Positions 7,520 through 14,071 of a stretch of DNA of 18,992 bases are shown here, in pieces. The translations under genes were made by a program, and so were the position numbers. Origin of the DNA: Thermoplasmata archaeon (GTDB lineage Archaea; Thermoplasmatota; JAKEGO01); the NCBI GenBank assembly GCA_022615805.1, contig JAKEGO010000170.1:1-18992 (forward strand), read 5' to 3'. Position 1 is the first letter of the stretch. Each line of letters opens with the position of its first letter. Under the pieces are notes generated by a model. That model did not search any database and was not told the DNA's origin. It saw only the letters and a program-made list of their open reading frames with translations.

Positions 7520-8980
7520 TCACTTGGTCCCCTTCTGCCCGGGGGGGCGCTTGGCGTCCGAGCCCTTCCTGGCGTCTGCCTTTCGCTTGGCGATCGCGTC
7601 CGCCTTCTTCTTCGCTGCGGCCCTCTTCCTCTCGGCTTCGGCCTTCTTCTTCGCCGCGGCCCTCTTCCGCTCGGCCTCGGCCTTCTTCTTCGCCGCGGCC
7701 CTCTTCCGCTCGGCCTCGGCCTTCTTCTTCGCTGCGGCCCTCTTCCTCTCGGCCTCGGCCTTCTTCTTCGCTGCGGTCCTCTTCCTCTCGGCTTCGGCCT
7801 TCCTCTTCGCTGCGGCCCTCTTCCTCTCGGCTTCGGCCTTCCTCTTCGCCGCGGCCCTCTTCCGCTCGGCTTCGGCCTTCTTCTTCGCTGCGGCCCTCTT
7901 CCTCTCGGCTTCAGCCTTCCTCTTCGCCGCGGCCCTCTTCCGCTCGGCCTCGGCCTTCTTCTTAGCCGCAGCCTTCTTGCGCTCCTCGGCCTCGGCCTTC
8001 TTCCTCGCCGCGGCCTTCTTGCGCTCCTCGGCCGTCCGTTCCAGTTCGGCCTCGGCCTTCTCGGCCTCGGCTTTCAGACGGGCTTCCTCTGCGAGGCGGG
8101 CTGCCTCGGCCTTCTGCTCGCGCTTCTCGTCGATGCGGGCGATTATCACCTTCATGTACTGGGCGTCGTGCTCGAGAAGGGGCGAGCTGGATATGATGAT
8201 GATCTCCTTGTCACGATGCTCGATGAGAGCCTCCGCGAGGGGGTTGAACCGCATGTCGCCCTTCTTTATCGGCGTGAACCTGAGCTCGTTCCCCTCGAAG
8301 TCGTGCTCCAGGCCCGAAAAGAGGGTGTAGACGAAGGGCGCGTCCAACTGAAAGAGCTGCGCCAGGACCTCCTCGAAGTCCTCACTGCGCTTGAAGAGCC
8401 CGCGACCGCGGGCGTGGAGGTGGGCGAAGTTGACCACGGGGATAGTGCCATTTATCCGCTTACAAACGGCCATTATCTCGTCGAGGTCGCCAAAGAGGTC
8501 CTTCTTTCCGTTCACCTCGAGCCCTATGAAGAGGTCGTAGCCCTTCTTTTTGTAGTTATCGCGCACCTTCCTAATTACGGTGACGGCCCGCTCGATGGCC
8601 ACCTCACGGGAAAGGTCGTTGTAGTATCCGATGTGCGTCACGATCAGCCGGGCGCCGATCTCGTGGGCGACCTGGCCGCTCCATCGAAGGTACCGCATGC
8701 TCCGCTCTACCGCCTCCTCGTTTCCGAGAAGGTCCATGTAATAGGGGGTGTGAGCCCCGACGAATATGTCCAGGGACTTTGCGCGGGCCTTGATCGCTTC
8801 CCCGTTCTCGACCGCCGGGATGCTCCCGTCCATCATCGCCTCGATCTCTTCCTCAGGCGGGGTCCTCAGGAGCTGGAACTCGATCGCCTCGAGGTCGAGG
8901 TTCCTGACGTCCTGGATCGCGTCCAGCCATGTCCTTCCCTTGCATGAGAGCGGGATACCGTTGGGGCCGAACCTCAACAT
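7520..8980 (-). CDS. Endonuclease IV-fold (AP endonuclease family 2-like) protein with basic repeat tail
   Basis: The N-terminal ~280 residues match the TIM barrel of the archaeal endonuclease IV family, which cuts DNA at abasic sites using three zinc ions. Recognisable elements are H77 (AHTPYY), H116 (THIGYY), E155 (GLEVNG), H187 (FAHLHARG) and the FSGLE segment near 222. By my alignment several other ligands are replaced: N184 for Asp, L220 and F235 for His, S265 for Glu. Nuclease activity is therefore doubtful. Residues 285-486 are a charged helix, then nine 13-residue KxKAEAERKRxAA units and a Lys/Arg-rich end, like Lys/Ala-rich DNA-binding tails of histone H1-like proteins. The start at 8980 has GGAGGT 5 nt upstream and a TATA-like box about 42 nt upstream. 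It is first in an operon with elp3. The fold is confident. Activity is uncertain, and DNA compaction or tethering is inference. Confidence 0.85.
   Translation of the reverse strand: MLRFGPNGIPLSCKGRTWLDAIQDVRNLDLEAIEFQLLRTPPEEEIEAMMDGSIPAVENGEAIKARAKSLDIFVGAHTPYYMDLLGNEEAVERSMRYLRWSGQVAHEIGARLIVTHIGYYNDLSREVAIERAVTVIRKVRDNYKKKGYDLFIGLEVNGKKDLFGDLDEIMAVCKRINGTIPVVNFAHLHARGRGLFKRSEDFEEVLAQLFQLDAPFVYTLFSGLEHDFEGNELRFTPIKKGDMRFNPLAEALIEHRDKEIIIISSSPLLEHDAQYMKVIIARIDEKREQKAEAARLAEEARLKAEAEKAEAELERTAEERKKAAARKKAEAEERKKAAAKKKAEAERKRAAAKRKAEAERKRAAAKKKAEAERKRAAAKRKAEAERKRAAAKRKAEAERKRTAAKKKAEAERKRAAAKKKAEAERKRAAAKKKAEAERKRAAAKKKAEAERKRAAAKKKADAIAKRKADARKGSDAKRPPGQKGTK
7613..7963 (-). repeat. 39-bp tandem repeat array (nine units) inside the endonuclease IV-like gene
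   Basis: Nine consecutive 39-bp units, each encoding one 13-residue KxKAEAERKRxAA block. The marker CTCGGC(C/T)TCGG recurs every 39 bp at 7631, 7670 and so on to 7943 (one copy has TCAG). A further degenerate unit follows at a 42-bp offset near 7985. Units differ mainly by synonymous changes and AAG/AGG (Lys/Arg) swaps, so reading frame and charge are preserved. The near-identity suggests recent expansion by replication slippage or unequal recombination, so copy number may vary between strains. Confidence 0.95.
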
Positions 8981-8985
8981 TCAAG

Positions 8986-8991
8986 ACCTCC
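8986..8991 (-). promoter_or_regulatory. Strong ribosome-binding site of the endonuclease IV-like gene
   Basis: GGAGGT on the minus strand, 5 nt before the ATG at 8980. It is among the clearest Shine-Dalgarno matches in the window and fixes the start of this gene. Confidence 0.75.
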
Positions 8992-9017
8992 GGTCCGGCC
9001 CCTTTTCTCTTTGCCAT

Positions 9018-9027
9018 GATATTTAAA
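9018..9027 (-). promoter_or_regulatory. TATA-like box of the endonuclease IV-like/elp3 operon
   Basis: TTTAAATATC on the minus strand, centred about 42 nt upstream of the ATG at 8980. Initiation about 25 nt downstream would give a ~16-nt leader carrying the GGAGGT site. Confidence 0.65.
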
Positions 9028-9341
9028 CCTGCCGTCCATCCGTCATTTGCGGGGGATGCCCGGTGATAAAATGATAAATTTTCAATTGTCGTTATCATAA
9101 TCGGATATGCGTCCGGCCCCGGTGAGCGGGGGCTCCTGAACGCGGCACGGCGTCGCAGAATGGCCTATATGCCGTTGAGGATCCTGAGGAGGCTCTGACA
9201 CCCTATCGGAAGACCGGGCATTGAACGGTGCATTTCTCGGCTCATTCTCCCTTTTTGAACCGCATTGGGGACCGGGGCACAATGCCCGACCATCGCGTCC
9301 GATCCGCATTGACCCATGGGAAGCCCTGGTGCCCGGGCAAG
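9028..9341. other. Divergent intergenic spacer between the elp3 operon and ipk
   Basis: I see no gene here. The only distinctive feature is an A/T-rich patch at 9064-9100 holding an inverted repeat (9071-9077 with 9092-9098). An open frame in phase with ipk extends back to 9221, but it lies upstream of the ipk TATA-like box and its sequence is not conserved-looking. Confidence 0.5.
9071..9098. promoter_or_regulatory. Candidate operator: ATGATAA-N14-TTATCAT inverted repeat
   Basis: A perfect 7-bp inverted repeat with 14-nt spacing (half-site centres 21 nt apart, two helical turns) lies in an A/T-rich patch between two divergent transcription units. A partial third copy (TGATAAA) starts at 9064. 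Such geometry suits a dimeric helix-turn-helix regulator. It sits about 45 nt upstream of the elp3-operon TATA box, far from the ipk promoter. This is a prediction from sequence symmetry only. Confidence 0.35.
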
Positions 9342-9349
9342 TTTTATCA
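9342..9349 (+). promoter_or_regulatory. TATA-like box for the ipk operon
   Basis: TTTTATCA centred about 28 nt before the ATG at 9374, predicting a leaderless transcript. It also argues against the upstream in-frame ATGs at 9221 and 9350. Confidence 0.65.
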
Positions 9350-9373
9350 ATGCGGGGGCGGTTGTTCGCTCGC

Positions 9374-10153
9374 ATGATCGTGATCAAGCTGGGCGGCAGC
9401 GTGATAACGGACAAGGCGGGGGAGCGAGCGCTCAGGAAGGACCGACTTGCGAGCCTGGCCGGCGCCATCGCCGGGATGGATGAAGAGGTCGTCGTGGTCC
9501 ACGGAGCGGGCTCCTTCGGCCACCCGCTGGCAAAAAGGTCGGGGGTCGGTTCTGGCCCGCACGAAGAGCGACGTTCCCTCGACGCCTCGCGCATAGGCCG
9601 CGACGTCAGGGAGCTGGACCTGGCTGTCGTCGATGCCCTCATCGCGGCGGGGAGGCCCACGGTGTCGGTCCCCCCCTCGGCCATCGTCGTGACCAGGGCC
9701 CGCGCGGTGGAGACCTTCTTCCGCGACGCCCTGGTCGGTTGGATGGAGAGGGGGTTCACGCCGGTCACTTTCGGGGATATCGTATTCGACCGAGCGCTCG
9801 GCGTCGCGATCGTCTCCGGCGATGCTCTGATGTACGAGTTGGCCCGCTCTCTCGGTGCCCGGATGGCGGTCTTCGTCTCTGACGTGGACGGCGTCTTCGA
9901 CCGCGATCCCCGGGAGGAGGGGGCGACTCTGCTGGACGTGGTGTCGCCATCGGATGACGTGGGGTTCGGCGAGGTCGCCCGGGACGTCACGGGGGCACTG
10001 CACGGCAAGCTCGGGTGGATGTTCCGGACCGCGGAGGCGGGCGTTGAGACCTGGATGGTCAACGGGAAGCACCCAGAGCGCCTGGCGGCACTGCAACGGG
10101 GCGAGGGCGTGCGCGGGACACGCGTCGTGTCCGGGGGTGCCACCCCTGATTGA
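9374..10153 (+). CDS. ipk: Isopentenyl phosphate kinase
   Basis: Phosphorylates isopentenyl phosphate with ATP to isopentenyl diphosphate, the last step of the archaeal alternative mevalonate route that feeds membrane isoprenoid lipids. The 259-residue protein belongs to the amino acid kinase fold. IVIKLGGS at 2-9 is the N-terminal phosphate-binding strand. HGAGSFGH at 43-50 places His50 at the position of the catalytic histidine characteristic of isopentenyl phosphate kinases. A VSDVDGVFDRDP segment near 175-186 is the nucleotide-binding region, and MVNGKHPERL is the typical C-terminal motif. The ATG at 9374 is chosen over in-frame ATGs further upstream because of the TATA-like box at 9342 and because it directly starts the conserved strand. 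The stop lies 10 nt before the first ATG of the MeaB gene, so the two are probably co-transcribed. Confidence 0.94.
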   Translation: MIVIKLGGSVITDKAGERALRKDRLASLAGAIAGMDEEVVVVHGAGSFGHPLAKRSGVGSGPHEERRSLDASRIGRDVRELDLAVVDALIAAGRPTVSVPPSAIVVTRARAVETFFRDALVGWMERGFTPVTFGDIVFDRALGVAIVSGDALMYELARSLGARMAVFVSDVDGVFDRDPREEGATLLDVVSPSDDVGFGEVARDVTGALHGKLGWMFRTAEAGVETWMVNGKHPERLAALQRGEGVRGTRVVSGGATPD

Positions 10154-10163
10154 CCTCGCGGCG

Positions 10164-11084
10164 ATGGTGGAGGGGGTCTTGGCCGGAGATGTCAGGTGCG
10201 TCGCACGGGCCATCAGCGTCGTGGAGAACGGAGGCGCGGGGCGGAGAGAGGTCGTGCGCCTCCTGCACCCCTCCAGCGGAAGGGCCCACATCGTTGGCGT
10301 GACCGGGCCACCCGGTGTGGGAAAGAGCACGCTTGTCGACGGGATGATCGCCCATTACAGGGCTTCTGGCCATCGAGTGGGAGCTGTCGCCGTTGATCCG
10401 ACGAGCCCGTTCACGGGGGGCGCCATACTCGGGGACCGCATACGCATGGTGGGGCACTCCACCGATGCGGGGGTCTTCGTGCGCAGCATGGGGAGCCGCG
10501 GCTCGCTCGGCGGGCTGGCGTCCGCCACGGCCGACGTCGTCACCGTCCTCGATGCCGCCGGATTCGACGTCGTCATCGTCGAGACCGTGGGCGCTGGCCA
10601 GGCGGAGGTCGACATCGTGACCGCATCGCATACGACGGTGGTCGTCGAGGTCCCGGGCCTCGGCGATGACGTCCAGGTCCTCAAGGCCGGAGTGATGGAG
10701 ATAGGCGATGTCTTTGCAGTGAACAAGGCGGACATGCCCGATGCGGACCGCCTGGTCGTCCAGATCGAATCGGTCCTCAGGCTCAAGGGCAGCGGCGGAT
10801 GGGTGCCTCCGGTCGTGAAGACCATCGGCCACGACCGCGCGAGCCTCGTCGGCCTGATGGACGCCATTTCGCGCCACCGGGCCCACGGAGGGGGCGCCGT
10901 CCTCATGGAACGGCGGCGGGGCATGGCCGGGCACCGCATCCGCCTGGCCCTTGAGGAAAGGCTGCTCGAGGCGGCTCTGGAACGCGCCGGCCCGAGCCGC
11001 TTCGAGAGGGCGGTCGAGAGCGTGGTCGCCGGAGAATCGGACCCCTACTCGGCGGTGGACGACATCCTCGGAGAGATGCCCTGA
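10164..11084 (+). CDS. meaB: MeaB/ArgK-type P-loop GTPase (methylmalonyl-CoA mutase chaperone)
   Basis: G3E-family GTPase that loads and protects the cobalamin cofactor of methylmalonyl-CoA mutase. From the ATG at 10164 it has 306 residues with Walker A GPPGVGKST at 48-56, VDPTSPFTGGAILGD at 78-91, Mg-binding/switch motif ETVGAGQ at 140-146 and base-recognition motif NKAD at 187-190. All G-motifs are intact. A GTG at 10137 in the same frame would add nine residues and overlap ipk by 17 nt. The N-terminal helix of family members seems to reach back that far, so that start is a real alternative. Neither start has a clear ribosome-binding site, suggesting coupling to ipk translation. No mutase subunit is in the window. 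Pairing with an isoprenoid kinase is odd and may be only co-transcription. Confidence 0.92.
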   Translation: MVEGVLAGDVRCVARAISVVENGGAGRREVVRLLHPSSGRAHIVGVTGPPGVGKSTLVDGMIAHYRASGHRVGAVAVDPTSPFTGGAILGDRIRMVGHSTDAGVFVRSMGSRGSLGGLASATADVVTVLDAAGFDVVIVETVGAGQAEVDIVTASHTTVVVEVPGLGDDVQVLKAGVMEIGDVFAVNKADMPDADRLVVQIESVLRLKGSGGWVPPVVKTIGHDRASLVGLMDAISRHRAHGGGAVLMERRRGMAGHRIRLALEERLLEAALERAGPSRFERAVESVVAGESDPYSAVDDILGEMP

Positions 11085-11102
11085 GGGGCGCGCATCACGG
11101 CG

Positions 11103-11666
11103 TCATCGGCCCGCCCGGTCCATGGTGTGGTTCAGGATGTCGATGACGCTGGCCGAGAGATATCTCGCCCGGCCGATCGACACCTTCTCACCGAACCTTA
11201 GCGCGTACCGCTCCTCGGCCCTGGGGAGACCGACGTGGTCGCCCAGGACGAACACGTTGTTCGGTGAGAGAACGGCCTCCTCGATGGGGGTGCCCCGCTC
11301 CTCGAGGACGAACAAGGCAGTATCCGGCCGTGCGGCGAGGCCCGAGACGACCTCCTGGAACGGGGCCTTACGGACGCTAACCCCGGGGTGGGTCCCGCCT
11401 GACAGGACGCTGCGCAGGACCGCCTCCCACGTGCGTTCGTCGACCCGCACGTCGCGGAGCGTCGCACCGTCAACGAGGAGATGCATCGGGGGGTCAGGAG
11501 GCCCGTTCAGGACCGCGTGGTAACCGACGTCCCGGCGTATCCTGTGGCTCATGAAGAGCGCGGTGAGGGCGCACTGGTACACCGTGTCGAGCCTGCCCCC
11601 GTCAAGCATCGATGGGAAGTCCCCTGCGGTCCAGCCCTTCCTGGAGAAGAGGACGAAGTCCCTCAT
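11103..11666 (-). CDS. trmY: tRNA (pseudouridine(54)-N1)-methyltransferase TrmY
   Basis: SPOUT-class methyltransferase that converts pseudouridine 54 in the T-loop of archaeal tRNA to N1-methylpseudouridine, the archaeal counterpart of bacterial ribothymidine 54. The 187 residues match the family length. Recognisable elements are the N-terminal MRDF strand, GGRLDTVYQC near 23-32, LFMSHRIRRDV near 37-47, NGPPDPP near 54-60 and the knot-forming FVLGDHVGLP segment near 138-147 that binds S-adenosylmethionine. GGAGGTG lies 5 nt upstream of the ATG at 11666, a strong start. The MIP18 gene ends 70 nt upstream on the same strand, so the two may form an operon. The 3' end converges with meaB, leaving 18 nt between stops. 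Confidence 0.93.
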   Translation of the reverse strand: MRDFVLFSRKGWTAGDFPSMLDGGRLDTVYQCALTALFMSHRIRRDVGYHAVLNGPPDPPMHLLVDGATLRDVRVDERTWEAVLRSVLSGGTHPGVSVRKAPFQEVVSGLAARPDTALFVLEERGTPIEEAVLSPNNVFVLGDHVGLPRAEERYALRFGEKVSIGRARYLSASVIDILNHTMDRAGR

Positions 11667-11671
11667 GGCCC

Positions 11672-11677
11672 ACCTCC
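11672..11677 (-). promoter_or_regulatory. Ribosome-binding site of trmY
   Basis: GGAGGT on the minus strand ending 5 nt before the ATG. Because no TATA-like box is visible in the 70-nt gap before trmY, this supports translation from a transcript that begins at the MIP18 gene. Confidence 0.65.
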
Positions 11678-11736
11678 CGCCAGTCGTGCTCCCGGCGGCA
11701 TGGCCTGCCAGGATGCGGCGCCGCGCCTCTGGGGCA

Positions 11737-12021
11737 TCAGTTCTGCTCCAGCATCCTGTTGATGGCCGCCGATTGGAGGTGATTGTCCACCACGACGCTG
11801 GCCTTCCTGACCCCGTCGACCGACCGCACGGCCTCCTTGATCGCGAAGGCCAGCTGGATGCCGAGCGGGCAGAACGGCGACGATGGCACGAAGGTAAGGG
11901 ACACCTCGCCCTGTTCAGTGACCTTCAGGCCTTCTATCAGCTTCATCTCGATGACATCGATCCCTGTCTCGGGGTCGATGACCGTGTGGAGCTTCTTGAC
12001 GACCTTTTCCTCGAGCGTCAT
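11737..12021 (-). CDS. MIP18 family (DUF59/SufT-like) iron-sulfur assembly protein
   Basis: A 94-residue single-domain protein of the MIP18/PaaD/SufT group, which helps deliver or mature iron-sulfur clusters. It begins with a short helix, then DPETGIDVIEMKLIEGL at 16-32, where DPE-x-G-x-(D/N)-(I/V) is the family signature. FVPSSPFCPLG at 44-54 carries the conserved Cys51, and a VVVDNH strand lies near 76-81. The open frame reaches an earlier ATG at 12120. The ATG at 12021 is chosen because AGGTGG lies 8 nt upstream and a TATA-like box about 40 nt upstream, which excludes the longer form. Iron-sulfur enzymes in this window that could be clients in principle include NadA and Elp3. That link is inference from function, not from linkage. 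Confidence 0.88.
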   Translation of the reverse strand: MTLEEKVVKKLHTVIDPETGIDVIEMKLIEGLKVTEQGEVSLTFVPSSPFCPLGIQLAFAIKEAVRSVDGVRKASVVVDNHLQSAAINRMLEQN

Positions 12022-12056
12022 GGAACGGGCCACCTCTGGCCACCCTACGGGAAGTG

Positions 12057-12065
12057 AATATTTAT
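12057..12065 (-). promoter_or_regulatory. TATA-like box for MIP18 gene and trmY
   Basis: ATAAATATT on the minus strand, about 40 nt upstream of the ATG at 12021. A ~14-nt leader carrying AGAGGTGG (12030-12037) is predicted. Confidence 0.6.
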
Positions 12066-12548
12066 GCTTTTCCCGGCTCCTGCGGTTGTTGCATGGTCTG
12101 GCCATCGGATCATCGTTCATGATGAGGATCGACCCATCGATGAGTGGCTAATCGCGGATATGACACGGATCGTGTGGCCCGATTTCAACGAGTCGTGCAA
12201 CACCGCACCGGCCCCGTCGAAGTCGTGCGATCCTGACTTGAGGGCTCGCCGGATACGCTCCTTACGATGTCTGATACTGGTTCGGCCACCATCGTGACCG
12301 ATGATCAGATGTCCAGAGACGTGCCAGAGCGATCGCGCTTCATCGAATGATGGCTCGTTACCTTCCGAGGCATATGTCAGGCGGTCAGGCGTTGGTTCGG
12401 CCCGCTCGGGGGGCGATGGCCCGATATGGGGCTTCCCGATGGCGCATGGGCAACGGTCGGTACACGCGATCACGAGCCCGCCGTCGGCGCCGCCCGAGCC
12501 CCCGGCCAGCATTCGGGGGGACGGGCACCGCCGCGGGAGCGGGGGCAG
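12066..12548. other. Gene-free spacer between MIP18 gene and rtcB
   Basis: About 480 nt with no supported gene. A 131-residue open frame exists on the minus strand (12117-12512), but it shows no recognisable motif and has no promoter or ribosome-binding site in register. It is probably chance openness in GC-rich DNA. I see no tRNA, RNase P RNA or SRP RNA hallmark. The two flanking promoters lie at its ends. Confidence 0.5.
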
Positions 12549-12557
12549 TTATAAATA
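12549..12557 (+). promoter_or_regulatory. TATA-like box for rtcB
   Basis: TTATAAATA in GC-rich surroundings, centred about 34 nt before the ATG at 12587, giving a predicted leader of only several nucleotides. This is one of the best TATA-box matches in the window. Confidence 0.7.
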
Positions 12558-12586
12558 ATCAGGCGCCCAACCGGGGGCGTGGTGAC

Positions 12587-14071
12587 ATGAGTCGTTGGAG
12601 CGGCCCGCTGGAGCAGATCGATGATCACAGGTTCCGGATACCGAAGAGGTACAAGCAGGCCATGTCTGTGGACGGGATCATCTACTCGTCCGTGGAGATG
12701 ATGGACGACGTGACGATGGGGGATGCCCCTGAGCAGGTGGCGAACGTCGCCGCACTCCCTGGCGTGCTCGGCGCATCGATGGCGATGCCCGACATCCATT
12801 GGGGATACGGGTTCCCGATCGGCGGGGTGGCCGCCGTCTCGGCGGACGACGGTGTCGTCTCGCCCGGCGGCGTGGGCTTCGATGTCAACTGCGGCGTGAG
12901 GCTCGTCCGCACGGACCTGGATGCAGAGGAGATACGGCCCCACGTCAGGTCCCTCGTGGACGCGATGTTCAAGAACGTGCCCTCGGGGCTCGGTTCGAAG
13001 GGGAAGGTGCACCTGAGCCGCCGGGAGGTGGAGGAGGTGTCGTTGGCCGGTGCGCGATGGGCCGTCGAACGCGGGTATGGCTGGAAAGGGGACCTGGAGC
13101 GCCTCGAAGAGCGCGGCGCCATGACGGGTGCGGACCCGGCCGTCGTCAGCGATCGTGCCTTCTCTCGCGGAATGTCGCAGGTCGGCTCGCTTGGCGCTGG
13201 GAACCACTTCCTGGAGGTCCAGAGGGTGGACGAGATCTACGACGCGGACGCCGCGCGGGCATACGGAATTGACCGTCCGGGTCAGGTCATGGTGATGATA
13301 CACACGGGCTCCAGGGGGTTCGGGCACCAGATATGCACGGACAGCCTCCAGGAGATGGAGGGGAAGTACCGTCGCGAGGGCGTAACGTTCTACAGCCAGG
13401 AGTTCGGCGTGCGTATACTCGACCGCCAGCTGGCGGCGGCCCCCGCATCGTCGCGGACCGGAGAGCGGTACCTCGGAGGTATGTGCGCCGCCGCGAACTT
13501 CGCTTGGGCCAACAGGCAGATGATCGCCCACTGGATCAGGGAGTCGTTCTCGAGCGTTCTCGCGAGATCCCCGGAGGAGATGGGGATGGCCACCGTCTAC
13601 GACGTTGCCCACAACATCGCGAAGCTGGAGGAGCACGAGGTGGACGGGAAGCGCGTCAGGGCCTGGGTGCACCGCAAGGGCGCCACACGCGCCTTCGGGC
13701 CCGGGCGCCCCGAGGTCGTGGCGGCGTACAGGGACTTCGGACAACCGGTGCTCATCCCCGGGGACATGGGCAGCGCGAGCTACGTCCTCCGAGGCACCGA
13801 CCTCGCGATGCGGGAGACCTTCGGCTCGACCTGCCATGGCGCGGGGCGCGTGCTCTCGCGGACCGAGGCCGTCCGCAGGTTCCGTTCCGAGCGTATAACG
13901 AGCGAACTGATGGACCGCGGGATCTACGTAAGGGCGGCAAGCCCCCAGGTCGTCGCGGAGGAGGCGCCGGGCGCGTACAAGGACGTCTCCGCGGTGGTGG
14001 ACGCCGCCGACGGCGCCGGGATCTCCAAGAGGGTCGCCCGCCTTGTCCCCATGGGGGTCGTCAAGGGGTGA
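12587..14071 (+). CDS. rtcB: tRNA-splicing ligase RtcB (3'-phosphate/5'-hydroxyl RNA ligase)
   Basis: Joins tRNA exon halves after intron removal, using GTP and Mn2+ through a guanylyl-histidine intermediate. The 494-residue protein carries every expected active-site residue. GFDVNCGVR gives Asp99 and Cys102. GAGNHFLE gives His207, IHTGSRGFGH gives His239, and YDVAHNIAK gives His342. STCHGAGR gives the guanylylated His417. No intein interrupts the gene. The ATG at 12587 is chosen because it follows the TATA-like box. The open frame continues upstream to 12347 but that part lies before the promoter. It is monocistronic, and its 3' end overlaps the convergent PKD/TPR gene by 11 nt. Archease, the usual RtcB partner, is not in the window. 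The nearby tRNA-Ser has no intron. Confidence 0.97.
   Translation: MSRWSGPLEQIDDHRFRIPKRYKQAMSVDGIIYSSVEMMDDVTMGDAPEQVANVAALPGVLGASMAMPDIHWGYGFPIGGVAAVSADDGVVSPGGVGFDVNCGVRLVRTDLDAEEIRPHVRSLVDAMFKNVPSGLGSKGKVHLSRREVEEVSLAGARWAVERGYGWKGDLERLEERGAMTGADPAVVSDRAFSRGMSQVGSLGAGNHFLEVQRVDEIYDADAARAYGIDRPGQVMVMIHTGSRGFGHQICTDSLQEMEGKYRREGVTFYSQEFGVRILDRQLAAAPASSRTGERYLGGMCAAANFAWANRQMIAHWIRESFSSVLARSPEEMGMATVYDVAHNIAKLEEHEVDGKRVRAWVHRKGATRAFGPGRPEVVAAYRDFGQPVLIPGDMGSASYVLRGTDLAMRETFGSTCHGAGRVLSRTEAVRRFRSERITSELMDRGIYVRAASPQVVAEEAPGAYKDVSAVVDAADGAGISKRVARLVPMGVVKG

Noticed and set aside
7613..7963. CRISPR array, suggested by regular 39-bp periodicity
   Set aside because: The units are contiguous with no unique spacers, are in frame within a gene and differ mainly at synonymous positions. 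This is a coding tandem repeat.
7451..8947. 498-residue plus-strand open frame rich in Leu/Gly/Pro repeats
   Set aside because: It is the antisense of the endonuclease IV-like gene. The 39-bp repeat has no stop in several frames, so long periodic frames appear by necessity. It has no promoter or recognisable motif.
12117..12512. 131-residue minus-strand open frame in the spacer before rtcB
   Set aside because: No recognisable motif, no ribosome-binding site or TATA-like box in register, and its composition is unlike that of the neighbouring genes.
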